A DNA stretch of 64,000 bases from JAYEIA01 sp964472505 (GCA_964472505.1 CAYYQW010000008.1:16384-80383); one strand, 5' to 3'. Shown: positions 7,991 to 17,470, numbered from the stretch's first letter. Notes: generated by a model from the letters alone, not told the origin. Made by a program: numbers and translations.

Positions 7991-9382
7991 TTAGTTTTTC
8001 GCAATTTGTGCCATTAATAAACCTTCTGCTGCGAGTTTATCACCAACAAAAGCTTTTGCTTTCATATTTACTATGCCGCGCCGAACTTCACCGATTTGTT
8101 GCAGGTGAAAAATGAGTGTATCGCCCGGCACTACTTTACTTTTGAAACGAGCTTGGTCAATTTTAAGGAAATAAGTCATGTAGTTTTCCGGATCAGGAAC
8201 GCTGTTAAGTACAAGAATACCACCGGTTTGAGCCATGGCTTCTATAATGAGTACGCCCGGCATAACGGGTTCCTGCGGAAAATGCCCTACAAAAAACGGT
8301 TCGTTCATGGTAACGTTTTTAATTCCGACAATTTCCGTATCGGTTAGTTTCATTATTTTGTCAACCAAAAGAAAGGGAGGACGGTGCGGCAGCATTTCCC
8401 GAATTTTAATTATGTCGTAAATCGGTTCTTGCTTTAAGTCAATTTTTGGCGGGTGCTCTTTCCGTTTGTATTTCTTTATTTCCGTTCGTATTTTTTTTAT
8501 AAATTCTTTATTGGCAAAGTGTCCGGGGCGTTTGGCGGTAAATCTGCCTTTGAGTCGCATTCCGGCTAAGGCAAAATCGCCGAGTAAATCCAAAAGTTTA
8601 TGGCGTGCCGGTTCATTCCGAAAGCTTAAGTCCTGTTCGTTCAGTATGCCTTGCCCGCGGTAGCTAATGCGCGGTTTATTAAAAAGGTCGGCCAAGTAAT
8701 CCAGACGCTCTTGAGTTGTTTCTTTTTCTATGATAACAATGGCATTTTCCAAATCACCGCCTTTTATGAGGTTGTTTTTCAGCAAAATTTCCAATTCGCT
8801 CAGAAACACAAATGTTTTGCAACCGGCTACTTCTTTTTCATAATCGTTGAGGTCATTCAGTTCGGCGTATTGGCTTCCAAGCACATTAGAGTTATAGTCA
8901 ATCATTACCGTATAAGCGGTAGTTTCGTCGGGAAAAGCTTTTATTTCAATGCCTTTTTCTTTGTCGGTATAAGAAATGGTTTCTTCTATTGTAAAGTATT
9001 CACGTTCTTGTTCTAAGCTTTTTATACCGGCTTTTTTAATCATTTTAGTGTATTCCAGTGCGCTTCCGTCAAGAATTGGTACTTCCGGCCCGTCTAATTG
9101 AATCAGCGCATTATCAATACCCATTCCGTATAGCGCCGAGAGCAGGTGTTCAATGGTTGATACCCGTGCTCCGTTTGCTTCAATTACGGTACTTCTGGAT
9201 GTTTCCGTAACATTTTCGGCAAGCGCCGGTATTTTGGGTTGTCCCTCTAAATCGGTACGTTGAAAAATATAGCCCTGATTGGCTTCGGCCGGCTGAATGC
9301 TTACCGAAACTTTGGCGTTAGTATGAAGGCCGGAGCCTTTGAAATTAATTGCTTGTGCTAAGCTTGTTTGCTTTTCGGACAT
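7991..9382 (-). CDS. lpxC-fabZ: Bifunctional UDP-3-O-acyl-GlcNAc deacetylase / 3-hydroxyacyl-ACP dehydratase (LpxC-FabZ fusion)
   Basis: This 463-residue protein is a fusion. Residues 1 to about 300 are the zinc deacetylase LpxC: GSGLHTN near the start, the metal ligand in STIEHLLSALYG, and RHKLLDLLGDFALAG with a downstream GHF. Residues about 315-463 are the hot-dog-fold dehydratase FabZ, with MLPHRPPFLLVDKI and the catalytic GHFPQEPVMPGVLIIEAMAQ. LpxC commits the cell to lipid A; FabZ dehydrates 3-hydroxyacyl-ACP in fatty acid elongation, so one chain carries both fates of the same acyl-ACP pool. This fusion is characteristic of Bacteroidota and a few other phyla. It lies between lpxD (14 bp gap) and lpxA (6 bp gap). 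Confidence 0.96.
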   Translation of the reverse strand: MSEKQTSLAQAINFKGSGLHTNAKVSVSIQPAEANQGYIFQRTDLEGQPKIPALAENVTETSRSTVIEANGARVSTIEHLLSALYGMGIDNALIQLDGPEVPILDGSALEYTKMIKKAGIKSLEQEREYFTIEETISYTDKEKGIEIKAFPDETTAYTVMIDYNSNVLGSQYAELNDLNDYEKEVAGCKTFVFLSELEILLKNNLIKGGDLENAIVIIEKETTQERLDYLADLFNKPRISYRGQGILNEQDLSFRNEPARHKLLDLLGDFALAGMRLKGRFTAKRPGHFANKEFIKKIRTEIKKYKRKEHPPKIDLKQEPIYDIIKIREMLPHRPPFLLVDKIMKLTDTEIVGIKNVTMNEPFFVGHFPQEPVMPGVLIIEAMAQTGGILVLNSVPDPENYMTYFLKIDQARFKSKVVPGDTLIFHLQQIGEVRRGIVNMKAKAFVGDKLAAEGLLMAQIAKN

Positions 9383-9396
9383 TTTAAACTTTTTGA

Positions 9397-10443
9397 TTAT
9401 TGTTTCTTTTCTTCTTGTGGTTTATTGCTTTTGAGTAAGTTGTGAATTTTTTTATCAAGTGCCGGCAGTTGCATAAAAACGGCTTGAGACTTAAAAAAAT
9501 CTCGATGCGGCATGGCCGGGCTTCCTTGTATTATGGCTCCTTTTTCTTTAACCGAACGCAATATGCCGGATTGTGCGCCTATTTTTACACCGTCGGCAAT
9601 TTCAATATGCCCTGAAAACCCAACTTGCCCGCCAATCATGCAGTCGGCTCCGATTTTTACCGATCCGGCTACACCGGTTTGTGCGGCAATTACCGTGTTT
9701 TGCCCTATTTCTGCATTATGTCCTATTTGAATTAGGTTATCAAGCTTTACGCCTTGGCGTATGATAGTTGCACCCATGGTTGCCCGATCTACTGAAGAGT
9801 TGGCGCCTATTTCCACATCGTTTTCAATGATTACTTTCCCTATTTGCGGGATTTTTTTGTAGCCTTTACCGTTATCGTTGGGCGCAAAACCAAAACCATC
9901 GGCTCCAATCACGCATCCGGCATGGATAATGCAATTTTCGCCTATTTCGCTGCCTTCATAAACGGAGCAGTTGGCATATATTGTTGTGTTTTTGCCAATT
10001 TGAACATTCTCATCGATAAATGTATTCGGGTATATAATAACACCTTTTCCGATTTTTACATTATGCCCAATATAGGCATTTGCACCGATATAAGCATCAT
10101 TCCCTATAACGGCCGAACGTTCAATAATTGCTTTGTCTGAAATGCCGCTTTTTTGGGGTTTTAATTGTTGATAGTAGTCCAATAATTTAGCAAAAGCCTG
10201 ATAGGCATCTTTCACTCTGATTAAAGCTGCTTCAGTGGGTTGTTTAAGTTTAAAATCCTCATTTATTATTACAGCCGTTGCCTTGGTGGTATAAAGGTGT
10301 TCGGCATATTTAGGATTGGCAAGAAATGAGAGAGTTCCCGGTTTGCCTTCTTCAATCTTTGATACATCCGTAATTACGGCTTTAGAATTTCCTTCAACGC
10401 GCCCGTTGATAAGGCTTGCAATTTGTTCTGCGGTAAACTCCAT
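9397..10443 (-). CDS. lpxD: UDP-3-O-(3-hydroxyacyl)glucosamine N-acyltransferase
   Basis: This 348-residue protein has an N-terminal uridine-binding domain (residues 1 to about 100, with KPGTLSFLANPKYAEHLY) followed by a long run of hexapeptide repeats. The sequence LDNLIQIGHNAEIGQNT contains the family's catalytic histidine, and the ADGFGF segment is typical of LpxD. It adds the second 3-hydroxyacyl chain, to the amino group of UDP-3-O-acyl-glucosamine, after LpxC. It leads the lpx cluster on the minus strand, with the HD phosphohydrolase gene directly upstream (94 bp), a neighbour order commonly seen in Bacteroidota. Confidence 0.95.
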   Translation of the reverse strand: MEFTAEQIASLINGRVEGNSKAVITDVSKIEEGKPGTLSFLANPKYAEHLYTTKATAVIINEDFKLKQPTEAALIRVKDAYQAFAKLLDYYQQLKPQKSGISDKAIIERSAVIGNDAYIGANAYIGHNVKIGKGVIIYPNTFIDENVQIGKNTTIYANCSVYEGSEIGENCIIHAGCVIGADGFGFAPNDNGKGYKKIPQIGKVIIENDVEIGANSSVDRATMGATIIRQGVKLDNLIQIGHNAEIGQNTVIAAQTGVAGSVKIGADCMIGGQVGFSGHIEIADGVKIGAQSGILRSVKEKGAIIQGSPAMPHRDFFKSQAVFMQLPALDKKIHNLLKSNKPQEEKKQ

Positions 10444-10537
10444 TATTTCTTAATTTGTGCAAAAATATAATAATTTAACTAATTTTAAAAGCTGTTTTTA
10501 AGAATCCGGGCAAATATAACACAGCATTTCATATTTA

Positions 10538-11779
10538 TCACAATTTAGGGTAGCAAATAAAATATTTTTCTACCGTTTCCGACAGTGTTTTTATATTTGA
10601 AATGTCCGATGCATCAGCAATATCTTTAATTTTTCCGGATTTTTGTAAAATATTAATGGATGCTGATTTTTTTATACTGTAGGCTTTGTTGCTTATGGTA
10701 TCCGAAAAAACAAAATAAGTGGTTTCCTTTTTGGAAAGTTTATACTTTTTTGCTGTTTCTTTTCTTAAGGTTTCAATCTTTTGGGGTTCAAAAGGCGTGG
10801 TTTGAATCTCCACTTTAAATAAATTTCGGTCAATAATTCTTTGAGACAATATTGAAAGAACCGTATCTTTATCATGAGCCCACTGTTTTAATGCGCAGAT
10901 TATGTCATTGTCGTCAATTTCGGTAAACCAATCGGCCGGTGTTTTTCCCCTGCTGTCTTCCCGGTTTAGGCTTGTTTTTGTAATGTCTTTTCTGAGAAAA
11001 AAACTTAAAGCCGGGCTTGCCGGCAATTCTCTTTCTCTGAAAATTTCGCGTGCTCGCAACAGGGCTTTAACCAGCATTTGCTCTGCCGCCACTACGGTTT
11101 TATGCAGATAAACCTGCCAATACATAATTCTTCTGGCAATTAGAAATTTCTCAATTGAATAAATCCCTTTTTCCTCAATAACGATTTCAGAATTTCTGAC
11201 ATCCAGCATTTTTATTATTCTGTCCGATCCTATCACGCCTTCGCTTACACCTGAATAGAAACTGTCTCTTCTGAGATAATCCAGCCGGTCGGTATCCAAC
11301 TGTCCGGAAACCAAGCTGTGCAAAAATTTTTTGTGATGTTTATCGGTAAAAATATCAATGGCCGTTTGGAGTTTTCCCGTATATTGCTTGTTGAGTTTTT
11401 GCATGTACAACAGCGAGAGTTCTTCGTGCGAAACATCACCTTGTATGCTGTGTTCCAGTGTATGCGAAAAAGGCCCGTGCCCGCAGTCGTGCAACAGAAT
11501 GGCTGCGAGAGCTCCCGTTTGTTCTTCTTCCGACAGATTATGGCCTTTACTTTTTAAGGTTTCCAGCGCATTGCTCATCAGATGCATGGCGCCCAAAATG
11601 TGTTCAAAGCGCGTGTGGTTGGCTCCCGGATAAACATAGTTGGTAAGCCCCAGTTGCTTTATTCTTCTGAGCCTTTGTAGATACGGATGCTGAATGAGTT
11701 CAAAGATCAGTGTATTCGGTATTTTAATAAAACCGTACACCGGGTCATTTATAATTTTGCGTTGATTAAGAGTGTGCAC
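10538..11779 (-). CDS. HD-domain phosphohydrolase (dNTPase-like)
   Basis: This 413-residue protein has the HD metal-binding set: the His in TRFEHILGAMHL (about residue 60), His97-Asp98 in LLHDCGHGPFSHTLEH, and a downstream Asp in LDTDRLDYLRRD. This arrangement matches the YdhJ/SAMHD1-like group of deoxynucleotide triphosphate hydrolases rather than signalling HD-GYP proteins. The C-terminal 150 residues are less conserved. The substrate is inferred from family only. It lies upstream of lpxD on the same strand; the 94-bp gap leaves room for a separate lpx promoter. Confidence 0.85.
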   Translation of the reverse strand: MHTLNQRKIINDPVYGFIKIPNTLIFELIQHPYLQRLRRIKQLGLTNYVYPGANHTRFEHILGAMHLMSNALETLKSKGHNLSEEEQTGALAAILLHDCGHGPFSHTLEHSIQGDVSHEELSLLYMQKLNKQYTGKLQTAIDIFTDKHHKKFLHSLVSGQLDTDRLDYLRRDSFYSGVSEGVIGSDRIIKMLDVRNSEIVIEEKGIYSIEKFLIARRIMYWQVYLHKTVVAAEQMLVKALLRAREIFRERELPASPALSFFLRKDITKTSLNREDSRGKTPADWFTEIDDNDIICALKQWAHDKDTVLSILSQRIIDRNLFKVEIQTTPFEPQKIETLRKETAKKYKLSKKETTYFVFSDTISNKAYSIKKSASINILQKSGKIKDIADASDISNIKTLSETVEKYFICYPKL

Positions 11780-11870
11780 TGTCCGCTTGTTTTTGTGTTG
11801 AAAAAAATCAAAGATATAATTTAACGCGGGAAAAAGTATTTTTTTATAAGAGAAATTAAGGCTTTTTTAT

Positions 11871-11878
11871 TATATTTG
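11871..11878 (+). promoter_or_regulatory. Candidate -7 box for the sirtuin gene
   Basis: TATATTTG matches the Bacteroidota -7 consensus TAnnTTTG. It overlaps an in-frame TTG codon at 11876, which makes that codon an unlikely start and supports the ATG at 11897. No convincing -33 box was seen. Confidence 0.35.
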
Positions 11879-11896
11879 AATAAATCTTATAAAATT

Positions 11897-12751
11897 ATGA
11901 CAGAGAAGGAACACTATAAAGCAGCCGCCAAAGCAATAAAAGATGCGGATGCATTAATCTTTTCATCCGGTGCCGGTATGGGAGTGGATTCGGGATTGCC
12001 CGATTTCAGAGGAGACGAAGGATTTTGGAAAGCTTATCCGCCAATTGCCAAATTAGGGCATTCGTTTATAGATATGGCAAATCCGCGTTGGTTTCAGACA
12101 AACCCAAAATTAGCTTGGGCTTTTTACGGCCATCGCTTTAATCTCTACCGAGAAACGACACCCCATAAGGGGTTTTCGCAACAGTTGCAAATGGGTAATG
12201 ATAAACCTTACGGATATTTTGTGTTTACCTCCAATGTGGACGGACAGTACCAAAAGGCGGGCTTTTCAAGTGAAGCCATAGCCGAAGTACACGGTTCCAT
12301 ACATCATTTTCAGTGTGCAAACCGTTGCAGTCATGATATTTGGAAAGCTCCCGATGAGGATGTAGCGATTGATGAAGAACGTTTTGAAGCGCTTGAACCG
12401 CTGCCGGCCTGCCCAAATTGCGGGGGCCTTGCGCGACCCAATATTTTAATGTTTGGCGACTGGGGTTGGATATCCAAAAGAACCGGAGAGCAGGAAGAGC
12501 GAATGGAGGCTTTTTTTGATCAATTTGATTCCGGGCATAAATTTGCTGTTATTGAAACAGGTGCAGGGCGCGGCGTACCAACCGTAAGACGATTTTCCGA
12601 GCGCGTGTCGCGTATGCTCAAAGCGCCTTTATTGAGGATTAATCCGAGAGAATCCGGTTTAGGTTCAAGTCATGAAAGCAGCATGGCTTTTACAAAGGGT
12701 GCGGCCGAAACTATTGATAATATTTACCGCGAATATCAAAAGCTTTTATAG
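11897..12751 (+). CDS. Sir2-family NAD-dependent protein deacylase
   Basis: This 284-residue protein has the sirtuin NAD-binding motif GAGMGVDSGLPDFRG (residues 26-40), TSNVDGQ (111-117) and catalytic His132 in EVHGSIHHFQC. Four cysteines (140, 144, 172, 175) make the structural zinc site, with 27 residues between the pairs. Sirtuins remove acetyl or longer acyl groups from lysine using NAD, or ADP-ribosylate targets. The segment after residue 180 (PNILMFGDWGWISKRTGEQ) differs from the usual FGE pattern of CobB, so it may belong to a divergent group with another acyl preference. Start: an in-frame TTG at 11876 overlaps a -7 box, so ATG 11897 is preferred. The gene stands 33 bp before engB. 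Confidence 0.88.
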   Translation: MTEKEHYKAAAKAIKDADALIFSSGAGMGVDSGLPDFRGDEGFWKAYPPIAKLGHSFIDMANPRWFQTNPKLAWAFYGHRFNLYRETTPHKGFSQQLQMGNDKPYGYFVFTSNVDGQYQKAGFSSEAIAEVHGSIHHFQCANRCSHDIWKAPDEDVAIDEERFEALEPLPACPNCGGLARPNILMFGDWGWISKRTGEQEERMEAFFDQFDSGHKFAVIETGAGRGVPTVRRFSERVSRMLKAPLLRINPRESGLGSSHESSMAFTKGAAETIDNIYREYQKLL

Positions 12752-12784
12752 CTTTGCGGGCATAATTCATTTAATTTTTTTCGG

Positions 12785-13393
12785 ATGATAATAAAAAGCG
12801 CTGAATTTATAAAAAGCAGTACTACGGCTGAGCAATGCCCAAATACCGATATGCCTGAATATGCATTTATCGGAAGGTCGAATGTAGGAAAATCTTCCTT
12901 GATAAATATGATTACGGGAAGAAAAAAGCTGGCTTTAACATCATCCACGCCCGGAAAGACACGTACCATCAATCATTTTTTAATAAATGATGCTTGGTAT
13001 TTAGTAGATTTGCCCGGATACGGTTATGCCAAACGTTCAAAAACCGAAAGAAAGTCTTGGCAGGATATGATGGACAGTTATTTTACCGAACGCGAAAACC
13101 TTTTGGCCGTATTTGTTTTATTGGATGCTCGGCATGATCCTAAAAAAAACGATTTGGAGTTTATGGAATATCTCGGAAAGCTGGAAATACCCTTTGTAAT
13201 GGCTTTTACAAAGATTGATAAAATAGGGCAGCTAAAGCTGAAACAGCTTGAGCCGAAATACAAAAAGGCTATGGAAGAAAACTGGGAGTTCCTGCCTCAA
13301 CTTTTTTATACCTCAGCCGAGAAAAAAATCGGAAATAAAGAAATACCGGCTTTTATAGCCGAGACCAATAAGTTGTACAATGCACAACGTTAA
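12785..13393 (+). CDS. engB: Ribosome biogenesis GTPase EngB/YihA/YsxC
   Basis: This 202-residue TRAFAC GTPase has all four nucleotide motifs: G1 GRSNVGKSS, G2 Thr in STPGKTRTINHF, G3 DLPGYGYAKRS and G4 TKIDK. The DLPGYGYA form of G3 is diagnostic of the EngB family, which is needed for late assembly of the large ribosomal subunit. Length is normal. It follows the sirtuin gene and precedes a small unknown gene on the same strand. Confidence 0.95.
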   Translation: MIIKSAEFIKSSTTAEQCPNTDMPEYAFIGRSNVGKSSLINMITGRKKLALTSSTPGKTRTINHFLINDAWYLVDLPGYGYAKRSKTERKSWQDMMDSYFTERENLLAVFVLLDARHDPKKNDLEFMEYLGKLEIPFVMAFTKIDKIGQLKLKQLEPKYKKAMEENWEFLPQLFYTSAEKKIGNKEIPAFIAETNKLYNAQR

Positions 13394-13432
13394 ACTCACA
13401 GAGCTTTAAATTTTTTAACTTAACTATTTTTG

Positions 13433-13774
13433 ATGAAAATAAAACCGGAACATATTGCCTCTGAAATAAATCATCGTTTGCAGGTGTTGATAATTGATTT
13501 TGAGATATTTATGAAGTCTTCTCATACAGCGGATGATGAGTCGGTACAATCAGTACTAAAACAGCTAAGCTCACTGAAGGAAACATTCATAAAAATTAAA
13601 AACGAAGAAAGTTTAGCTTCTCAGGATCTCGAAAACTGCCGCTTAATTGTTGATGATATTATTGATAAGATGCTAAAAATCAAAACAAAAAATCCGGCAG
13701 AAAAGAATGAGAAAATGGCAATATTAAATCAAATATACAATTTGCGCGAACTTTTGTTTGTCAAAAATAAATGA
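13433..13774 (+). CDS. Small uncharacterised helical protein
   Basis: This 113-residue protein starts at the ATG at 13433; an upstream in-frame TTG at 13430 is less likely. It has no signal peptide or membrane segment. Charged and hydrophobic residues alternate in a way that suggests helices throughout (for example VQSVLKQLSSLKETFIKIKN), possibly a small helical bundle. No family was recognised. It lies 39 bp after engB and may share its transcript. Coding status rests on codon pattern, clean start and lack of a competing frame. Confidence 0.65.
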   Translation: MKIKPEHIASEINHRLQVLIIDFEIFMKSSHTADDESVQSVLKQLSSLKETFIKIKNEESLASQDLENCRLIVDDIIDKMLKIKTKNPAEKNEKMAILNQIYNLRELLFVKNK

Positions 13775-13835
13775 GTTTTTATATAAAATTCTAATATATT
13801 TGAGGTAAATTATATTTTACTTTGATCAATTTTTT

Positions 13836-13843
13836 TAGCTTTG
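13836..13843 (+). promoter_or_regulatory. Candidate -7 box for the SixA-type gene
   Basis: TAGCTTTG matches TAnnTTTG. It ends 25 bp before the TTG at 13869, which favours that codon as the start over an in-frame TTG at 13848 that would almost touch the box. Confidence 0.35.
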
Positions 13844-13868
13844 CAGCTTGAATTTTAAATGTCATACT

Positions 13869-14363
13869 TTGAAACAACTACTTATTATGCGACACGCTAA
13901 GTCTGATTGGAGCAACAGCGCCCAATCGGATTTTGAGCGACCCCTCAATGAAAGAGGCCGAAAAGCAGCTCCCCTAATGGGGCATTTACTGCTGAAAAAA
14001 GATTTAGTTCCCGACTTAATCATTACTTCTTCCGCAAACCGTGCACTTGAAACAGCTGAGGCCGTTGCCGAAGCCTGTAAACTACCCGAAGATAAAATGG
14101 TCGTAACCGATGAATTGTATAACGGATATATTCCGGAGGTTACTCAGGTAATTCGCAGTGCCGATAAATCGGTTGAGCGGCTTATGGTTGTAGGGCATAA
14201 TCCTACTTGGATGAACCTGACAGCTCATTTTTCAGATACTTATACCGAAATGAATACAGCTGAAATTTGTGTTCTGGAATTTCCGGGAAACGATTGGAAC
14301 GAAATTTCGAAAAATTCATGTAAATTTGCGTCAAAATTATCGCCCAAAGGCACAGACGATTAA
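13869..14363 (+). CDS. SixA-type histidine phosphatase
   Basis: This protein of about 164 residues opens with MKQLLIMRHAKSDW, which contains the RHG/RHA catalytic motif of the histidine phosphatase superfamily (His9 is the phospho-acceptor). The second catalytic histidine is in VVGHNPTW. Short members like this resemble SixA, which dephosphorylates phosphohistidine on HPt domains, but a metabolite substrate is equally possible. No ATG fits; the TTG at 13869 gives the expected N-terminus, and ATG 13887 would remove the first strand. The neighbouring cyclotransferase gene starts 14 bp after its stop. Confidence 0.8.
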   Translation: MKQLLIMRHAKSDWSNSAQSDFERPLNERGRKAAPLMGHLLLKKDLVPDLIITSSANRALETAEAVAEACKLPEDKMVVTDELYNGYIPEVTQVIRSADKSVERLMVVGHNPTWMNLTAHFSDTYTEMNTAEICVLEFPGNDWNEISKNSCKFASKLSPKGTDD

Positions 14364-14376
14364 CAAAATTTGTATA

Positions 14377-15465
14377 ATGAGATTTCTTCCAATTATTCTT
14401 ATCGGATTACTTTTTACGGCAGCTTGTAAGCCTGATTCCAAGAACAAAACCGGAGATGAAAATTCACGGAATATAAGCCCAAAAGAAAAACCCAAAGCAA
14501 AGCTGCTGAATGCCGAGTTGCAGAATAAAAATACGACTTACCGTACCGGTGATATAATTGATTTTGACCTTAATTTTGCCGACAGTATTGACGCTCAGTT
14601 TTGTAAGGTATTTTTGAACAGAGAGCTTATCGACAGTTTTGCGCTTGCCGATAACACTTATAAGTGGAACAGCTCAGAAGCAAAAACAGGAAAAAATACG
14701 CTGGCTTTTGAATTAAGAGAAAACGGAAATGTTTCGAGCAGTTCGGTTGAGCTTGTTTTGCTTTCGGATATTAAACCGCGTCAGTACAAATATAAAGTCG
14801 TTAATGTTTATCCGCATGACAGTCAAGCATACACGCAAGGTTTGTTTTATGAAGACGGTTTTTTGTATGAAGCAACCGGTTTGCGCGGTGAATCCACCGT
14901 ACGAAGAGTTAAACTTGAAACCGGTGAAGTGGTCAGAAGCTTTTCCGTGCCGAGTGAAATTTTTGGTGAAGGTATAACTTATTACGATGATAAAATTGTT
15001 CAGCTAAGCTGGGACTCCGGGCGTGGCTTTGTTTATAGATTTTCGGATTTTAAACTTTTGCAGGAATTCAGATACAACGGTGAAGGCTGGGGCCTCGATC
15101 ATTTTGAAGGTAAGCTTTACATGACCGACGGTTCTCATACCATTCGCATACTTAATGACCAAACCTACTCGCTTATCGAAACCCTCGACGTGTACGACAA
15201 CGAAGGGCCTGTTCAGTATTTGAATGAATTGGAATTTATAAACGGCAAGCTTTGGGCCAATATCTACAGGCACGAAAAAATAGTAATTATCGACCCAAAA
15301 ACAGGAAAGGCAGAGGGCAACATAAATCTCAAAAGACTTTTGCCCATGAACGATTATACTTCACAAACGGATGTTCTTAACGGCATTGCTTATGACAAAA
15401 AGAACAATCGTATTTTTGTTACCGGGAAAAAATGGCCTAAACTGTTTGAGATAGAAATATACTAA
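14377..15465 (+). CDS. Glutaminyl-peptide cyclotransferase (glutamine cyclotransferase family), lipoprotein
   Basis: This 362-residue protein starts at the ATG at 14377 with a lipoprotein signal, MRFLPIILIGLLFTAAC, whose lipobox Cys is residue 17. The body from about residue 140 is a five-bladed-propeller glutamine cyclotransferase: HDSQAYTQGLFYEDGFLYE, GEGWGLDHFEGKLYMTDGS and the C-terminal LNGIAYDKKNNRIFVTGK. The family converts N-terminal glutamine to pyroglutamate. The N-terminal 100 residues after the lipobox look like an Ig-type or spacer domain. It is expected on the periplasmic face of a membrane. In Bacteroidota such enzymes often cyclise N-termini of exported proteins, but the partner is not indicated here. 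Confidence 0.88.
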   Translation: MRFLPIILIGLLFTAACKPDSKNKTGDENSRNISPKEKPKAKLLNAELQNKNTTYRTGDIIDFDLNFADSIDAQFCKVFLNRELIDSFALADNTYKWNSSEAKTGKNTLAFELRENGNVSSSSVELVLLSDIKPRQYKYKVVNVYPHDSQAYTQGLFYEDGFLYEATGLRGESTVRRVKLETGEVVRSFSVPSEIFGEGITYYDDKIVQLSWDSGRGFVYRFSDFKLLQEFRYNGEGWGLDHFEGKLYMTDGSHTIRILNDQTYSLIETLDVYDNEGPVQYLNELEFINGKLWANIYRHEKIVIIDPKTGKAEGNINLKRLLPMNDYTSQTDVLNGIAYDKKNNRIFVTGKKWPKLFEIEIY

Positions 15466-15555
15466 AGTATCAACTTCCTTCCGGATTACTGTTTTGTCGT
15501 AATCGACCGTTTTCAAAACCGGCGTAACGATGAAATTGGACATTACAGACAAACT

Positions 15556-16125
15556 CTATTTAGCATTGCTTTTGTTAAAACACTCTCGGCATAAAGGTTC
15601 GTAAATATCTTTTTCGCCCAGAAGCACTAATTCATCCTTTTCCGACAAACGGTGCGAGTATTGTGCAAGATTGCCGCAGCGCATACAAATGGCATGTACT
15701 TTAGTAACGTATTCAGCAATGGCAAAAAGTTCCGGTATGGGGCCGAAAGGAAGGCCTTTAAAATCCATGTCCAAGCCGGCTACAATTACACGTCTTCCTT
15801 TATTAGCCAAAGCATTGCAAACTGCCGGAAGCTCATCGTCAAAAAATTGTGCTTCGTCAATTCCTACGACTTCGCAACCGTTAGCCAGTTTCAGGATGTC
15901 GGCGGAATGTCTTACGGGCGTTGAGTTTATTGAATTGGCATCATGCGAAACTACTTTTTTCTCCGAATAGCGTTTATCAACCGCCGGTTTAAAAATTTCT
16001 ACGGTTTGGTTGGCGATTTCCGCACGCCGCAAGCGCCGAATAAGTTCTTCCGTTTTGCCCGAAAACATGGAGCCCGCTATCACTTCAATCCAACCTTTCT
16101 CAATTACTTTGGTTTCTAAAAACAT
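15556..16125 (-). CDS. tdk: Thymidine kinase (type II)
   Basis: This 189-residue protein starts at the ATG complementary to 16123-16125; a longer in-frame extension upstream has no family match. It has the Walker A loop GSMFSGKTEEL (residues 18-28), GIDEAQFFDDELP for the Walker B region and catalytic Glu, and the lasso/thymidine-binding region. Four cysteines (CMRCGN and CRECF) make the structural zinc site. It phosphorylates thymidine in the salvage pathway. It is convergent with the cyclotransferase gene and divergent from the M28 peptidase gene. Confidence 0.95.
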   Translation of the reverse strand: MFLETKVIEKGWIEVIAGSMFSGKTEELIRRLRRAEIANQTVEIFKPAVDKRYSEKKVVSHDANSINSTPVRHSADILKLANGCEVVGIDEAQFFDDELPAVCNALANKGRRVIVAGLDMDFKGLPFGPIPELFAIAEYVTKVHAICMRCGNLAQYSHRLSEKDELVLLGEKDIYEPLCRECFNKSNAK

Positions 16126-16213
16126 ATTTTTCTTAAAATAAAATGACCCTTTGCGGGAATATCCTTTATGATTTAATCCGAAAATTTTACTTTTACAAAA
16201 ATAAACAAACAGC

Positions 16214-17464
16214 ATGAAAGTTAAAATTCATTTTTTCATCATTTTATTGATTGTCGGCTTTAGCTCCCATGCGCAGCACCTTAGCTACGCCCAAAAAGTT
16301 ATTGACAGTTTATCATCGCCGGCTTTTTTCGGTCGTGCTTATGCATACTCCGGCGATTTAAAAACTGCCGAATTCATTCGCAGCGAGTGTTTGCGGTATT
16401 CCTCTGAGGTAGAAATGCAGGAGTTTTCGATAAGCGTTAATTCTTTGGTCGGCGAAAATTATTTATTCATTGAAAATGATACGCTTACCGCAGGAGCTGA
16501 CTATATATGTGCTGCAACATCGTCTGATGTAAAAGGTCGTTTCCCTTTTCGTATTTTGGATAAGAAACTATTGAGCGATTCAGTTGCTTATGCCAAATTT
16601 GTCGGACTAAATCACTCAGAACACATTATAGTACTTGATACTTCGGGTTTTGAAGCTGAAAGCAGAGATGAAATCTATCAACTTTTTTCCCGGATGAATG
16701 TTTTGCAAGCCGAAGGTATTCTGGCTTTGCATCCTAAATTGCCGGCTTTTGTGCCCGGGCGATATCAGGCTAAGCATTTTTTGTTTCATTTGAAAAAAGA
16801 GCGTTTTAATCCGGATGCAGATTTCATAGAAGTCGGCGTAGAGGCCATTTATGAGCCCCAATATCAAACCCAAAATATTATTGCAAAATTGGAAGGTCGT
16901 TCCGATTCGGCCATTGTTTTTACCGCACATTACGACCATGTGGGCACTATGGGAAAAGATGTTTACTTCCCCGGAGCCAATGATAATGCAAGCGGGACGG
17001 CAGCTGTTTTGTCTTTACTCAAATATTTTTCGGATAAAGAGAATAAACATGACTTATATTTCATGTTTTTTTCGGCAGAAGAACTCGGTATTTTGGGTTC
17101 AGGATATTATACCGAAAATCCGGTTTTTCCGCTTTCCGAGATAAAATTTTTAATCAACTTGGATATGGTAGGCTCCGGCTCTAAAGGTGTTCAGGTGGTT
17201 AACGGCAGCGTACATCAAAATGAGTTTGACTTGTTGAGAGAATTAAATGCCCAAAACGAATATCTTGCCGATATAAAAATACGCGGAGCTGCCGCCAACA
17301 GCGACCACTATCCTTTTCATGGCAAAGGCGTAAAGAGCTTTTTTATTTATACTTTGGGCAATTATAAAGAATACCATAACATATATGATACCGCTGAAGC
17401 TTTGCCGCTGACGGCTTTTGATGATTTATTGGAATTATTAATTCGTTTTACCGAAAAATTGTAA
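16214..17464 (+). CDS. Secreted M28-family zinc aminopeptidase
   Basis: This 416-residue protein starts with a signal peptide (residues 1 to about 21, ending SSHAQ). The C-terminal half is an M28 catalytic domain with the five metal ligands and the general base in order: TAHYDHVG, GANDNASGTAA, FSAEELGILGS (catalytic Glu and ligand Glu), NLDMVGSG and SDHYPFHGKG. A protease-associated-like insert occupies the N-terminal half. It should remove N-terminal amino acids from peptides in the periplasm or outside the cell. Its stop is 6 bp before rsmI, so the two may be co-transcribed. Confidence 0.9.
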   Translation: MKVKIHFFIILLIVGFSSHAQHLSYAQKVIDSLSSPAFFGRAYAYSGDLKTAEFIRSECLRYSSEVEMQEFSISVNSLVGENYLFIENDTLTAGADYICAATSSDVKGRFPFRILDKKLLSDSVAYAKFVGLNHSEHIIVLDTSGFEAESRDEIYQLFSRMNVLQAEGILALHPKLPAFVPGRYQAKHFLFHLKKERFNPDADFIEVGVEAIYEPQYQTQNIIAKLEGRSDSAIVFTAHYDHVGTMGKDVYFPGANDNASGTAAVLSLLKYFSDKENKHDLYFMFFSAEELGILGSGYYTENPVFPLSEIKFLINLDMVGSGSKGVQVVNGSVHQNEFDLLRELNAQNEYLADIKIRGAAANSDHYPFHGKGVKSFFIYTLGNYKEYHNIYDTAEALPLTAFDDLLELLIRFTEKL

Positions 17465-17470
17465 GCATTT

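Noticed and set aside
16126..16215. 30-residue N-terminal extension of thymidine kinase
   Set aside because: No family counterpart, and the ATG at 16125 gives the normal N-terminus just before the P-loop.
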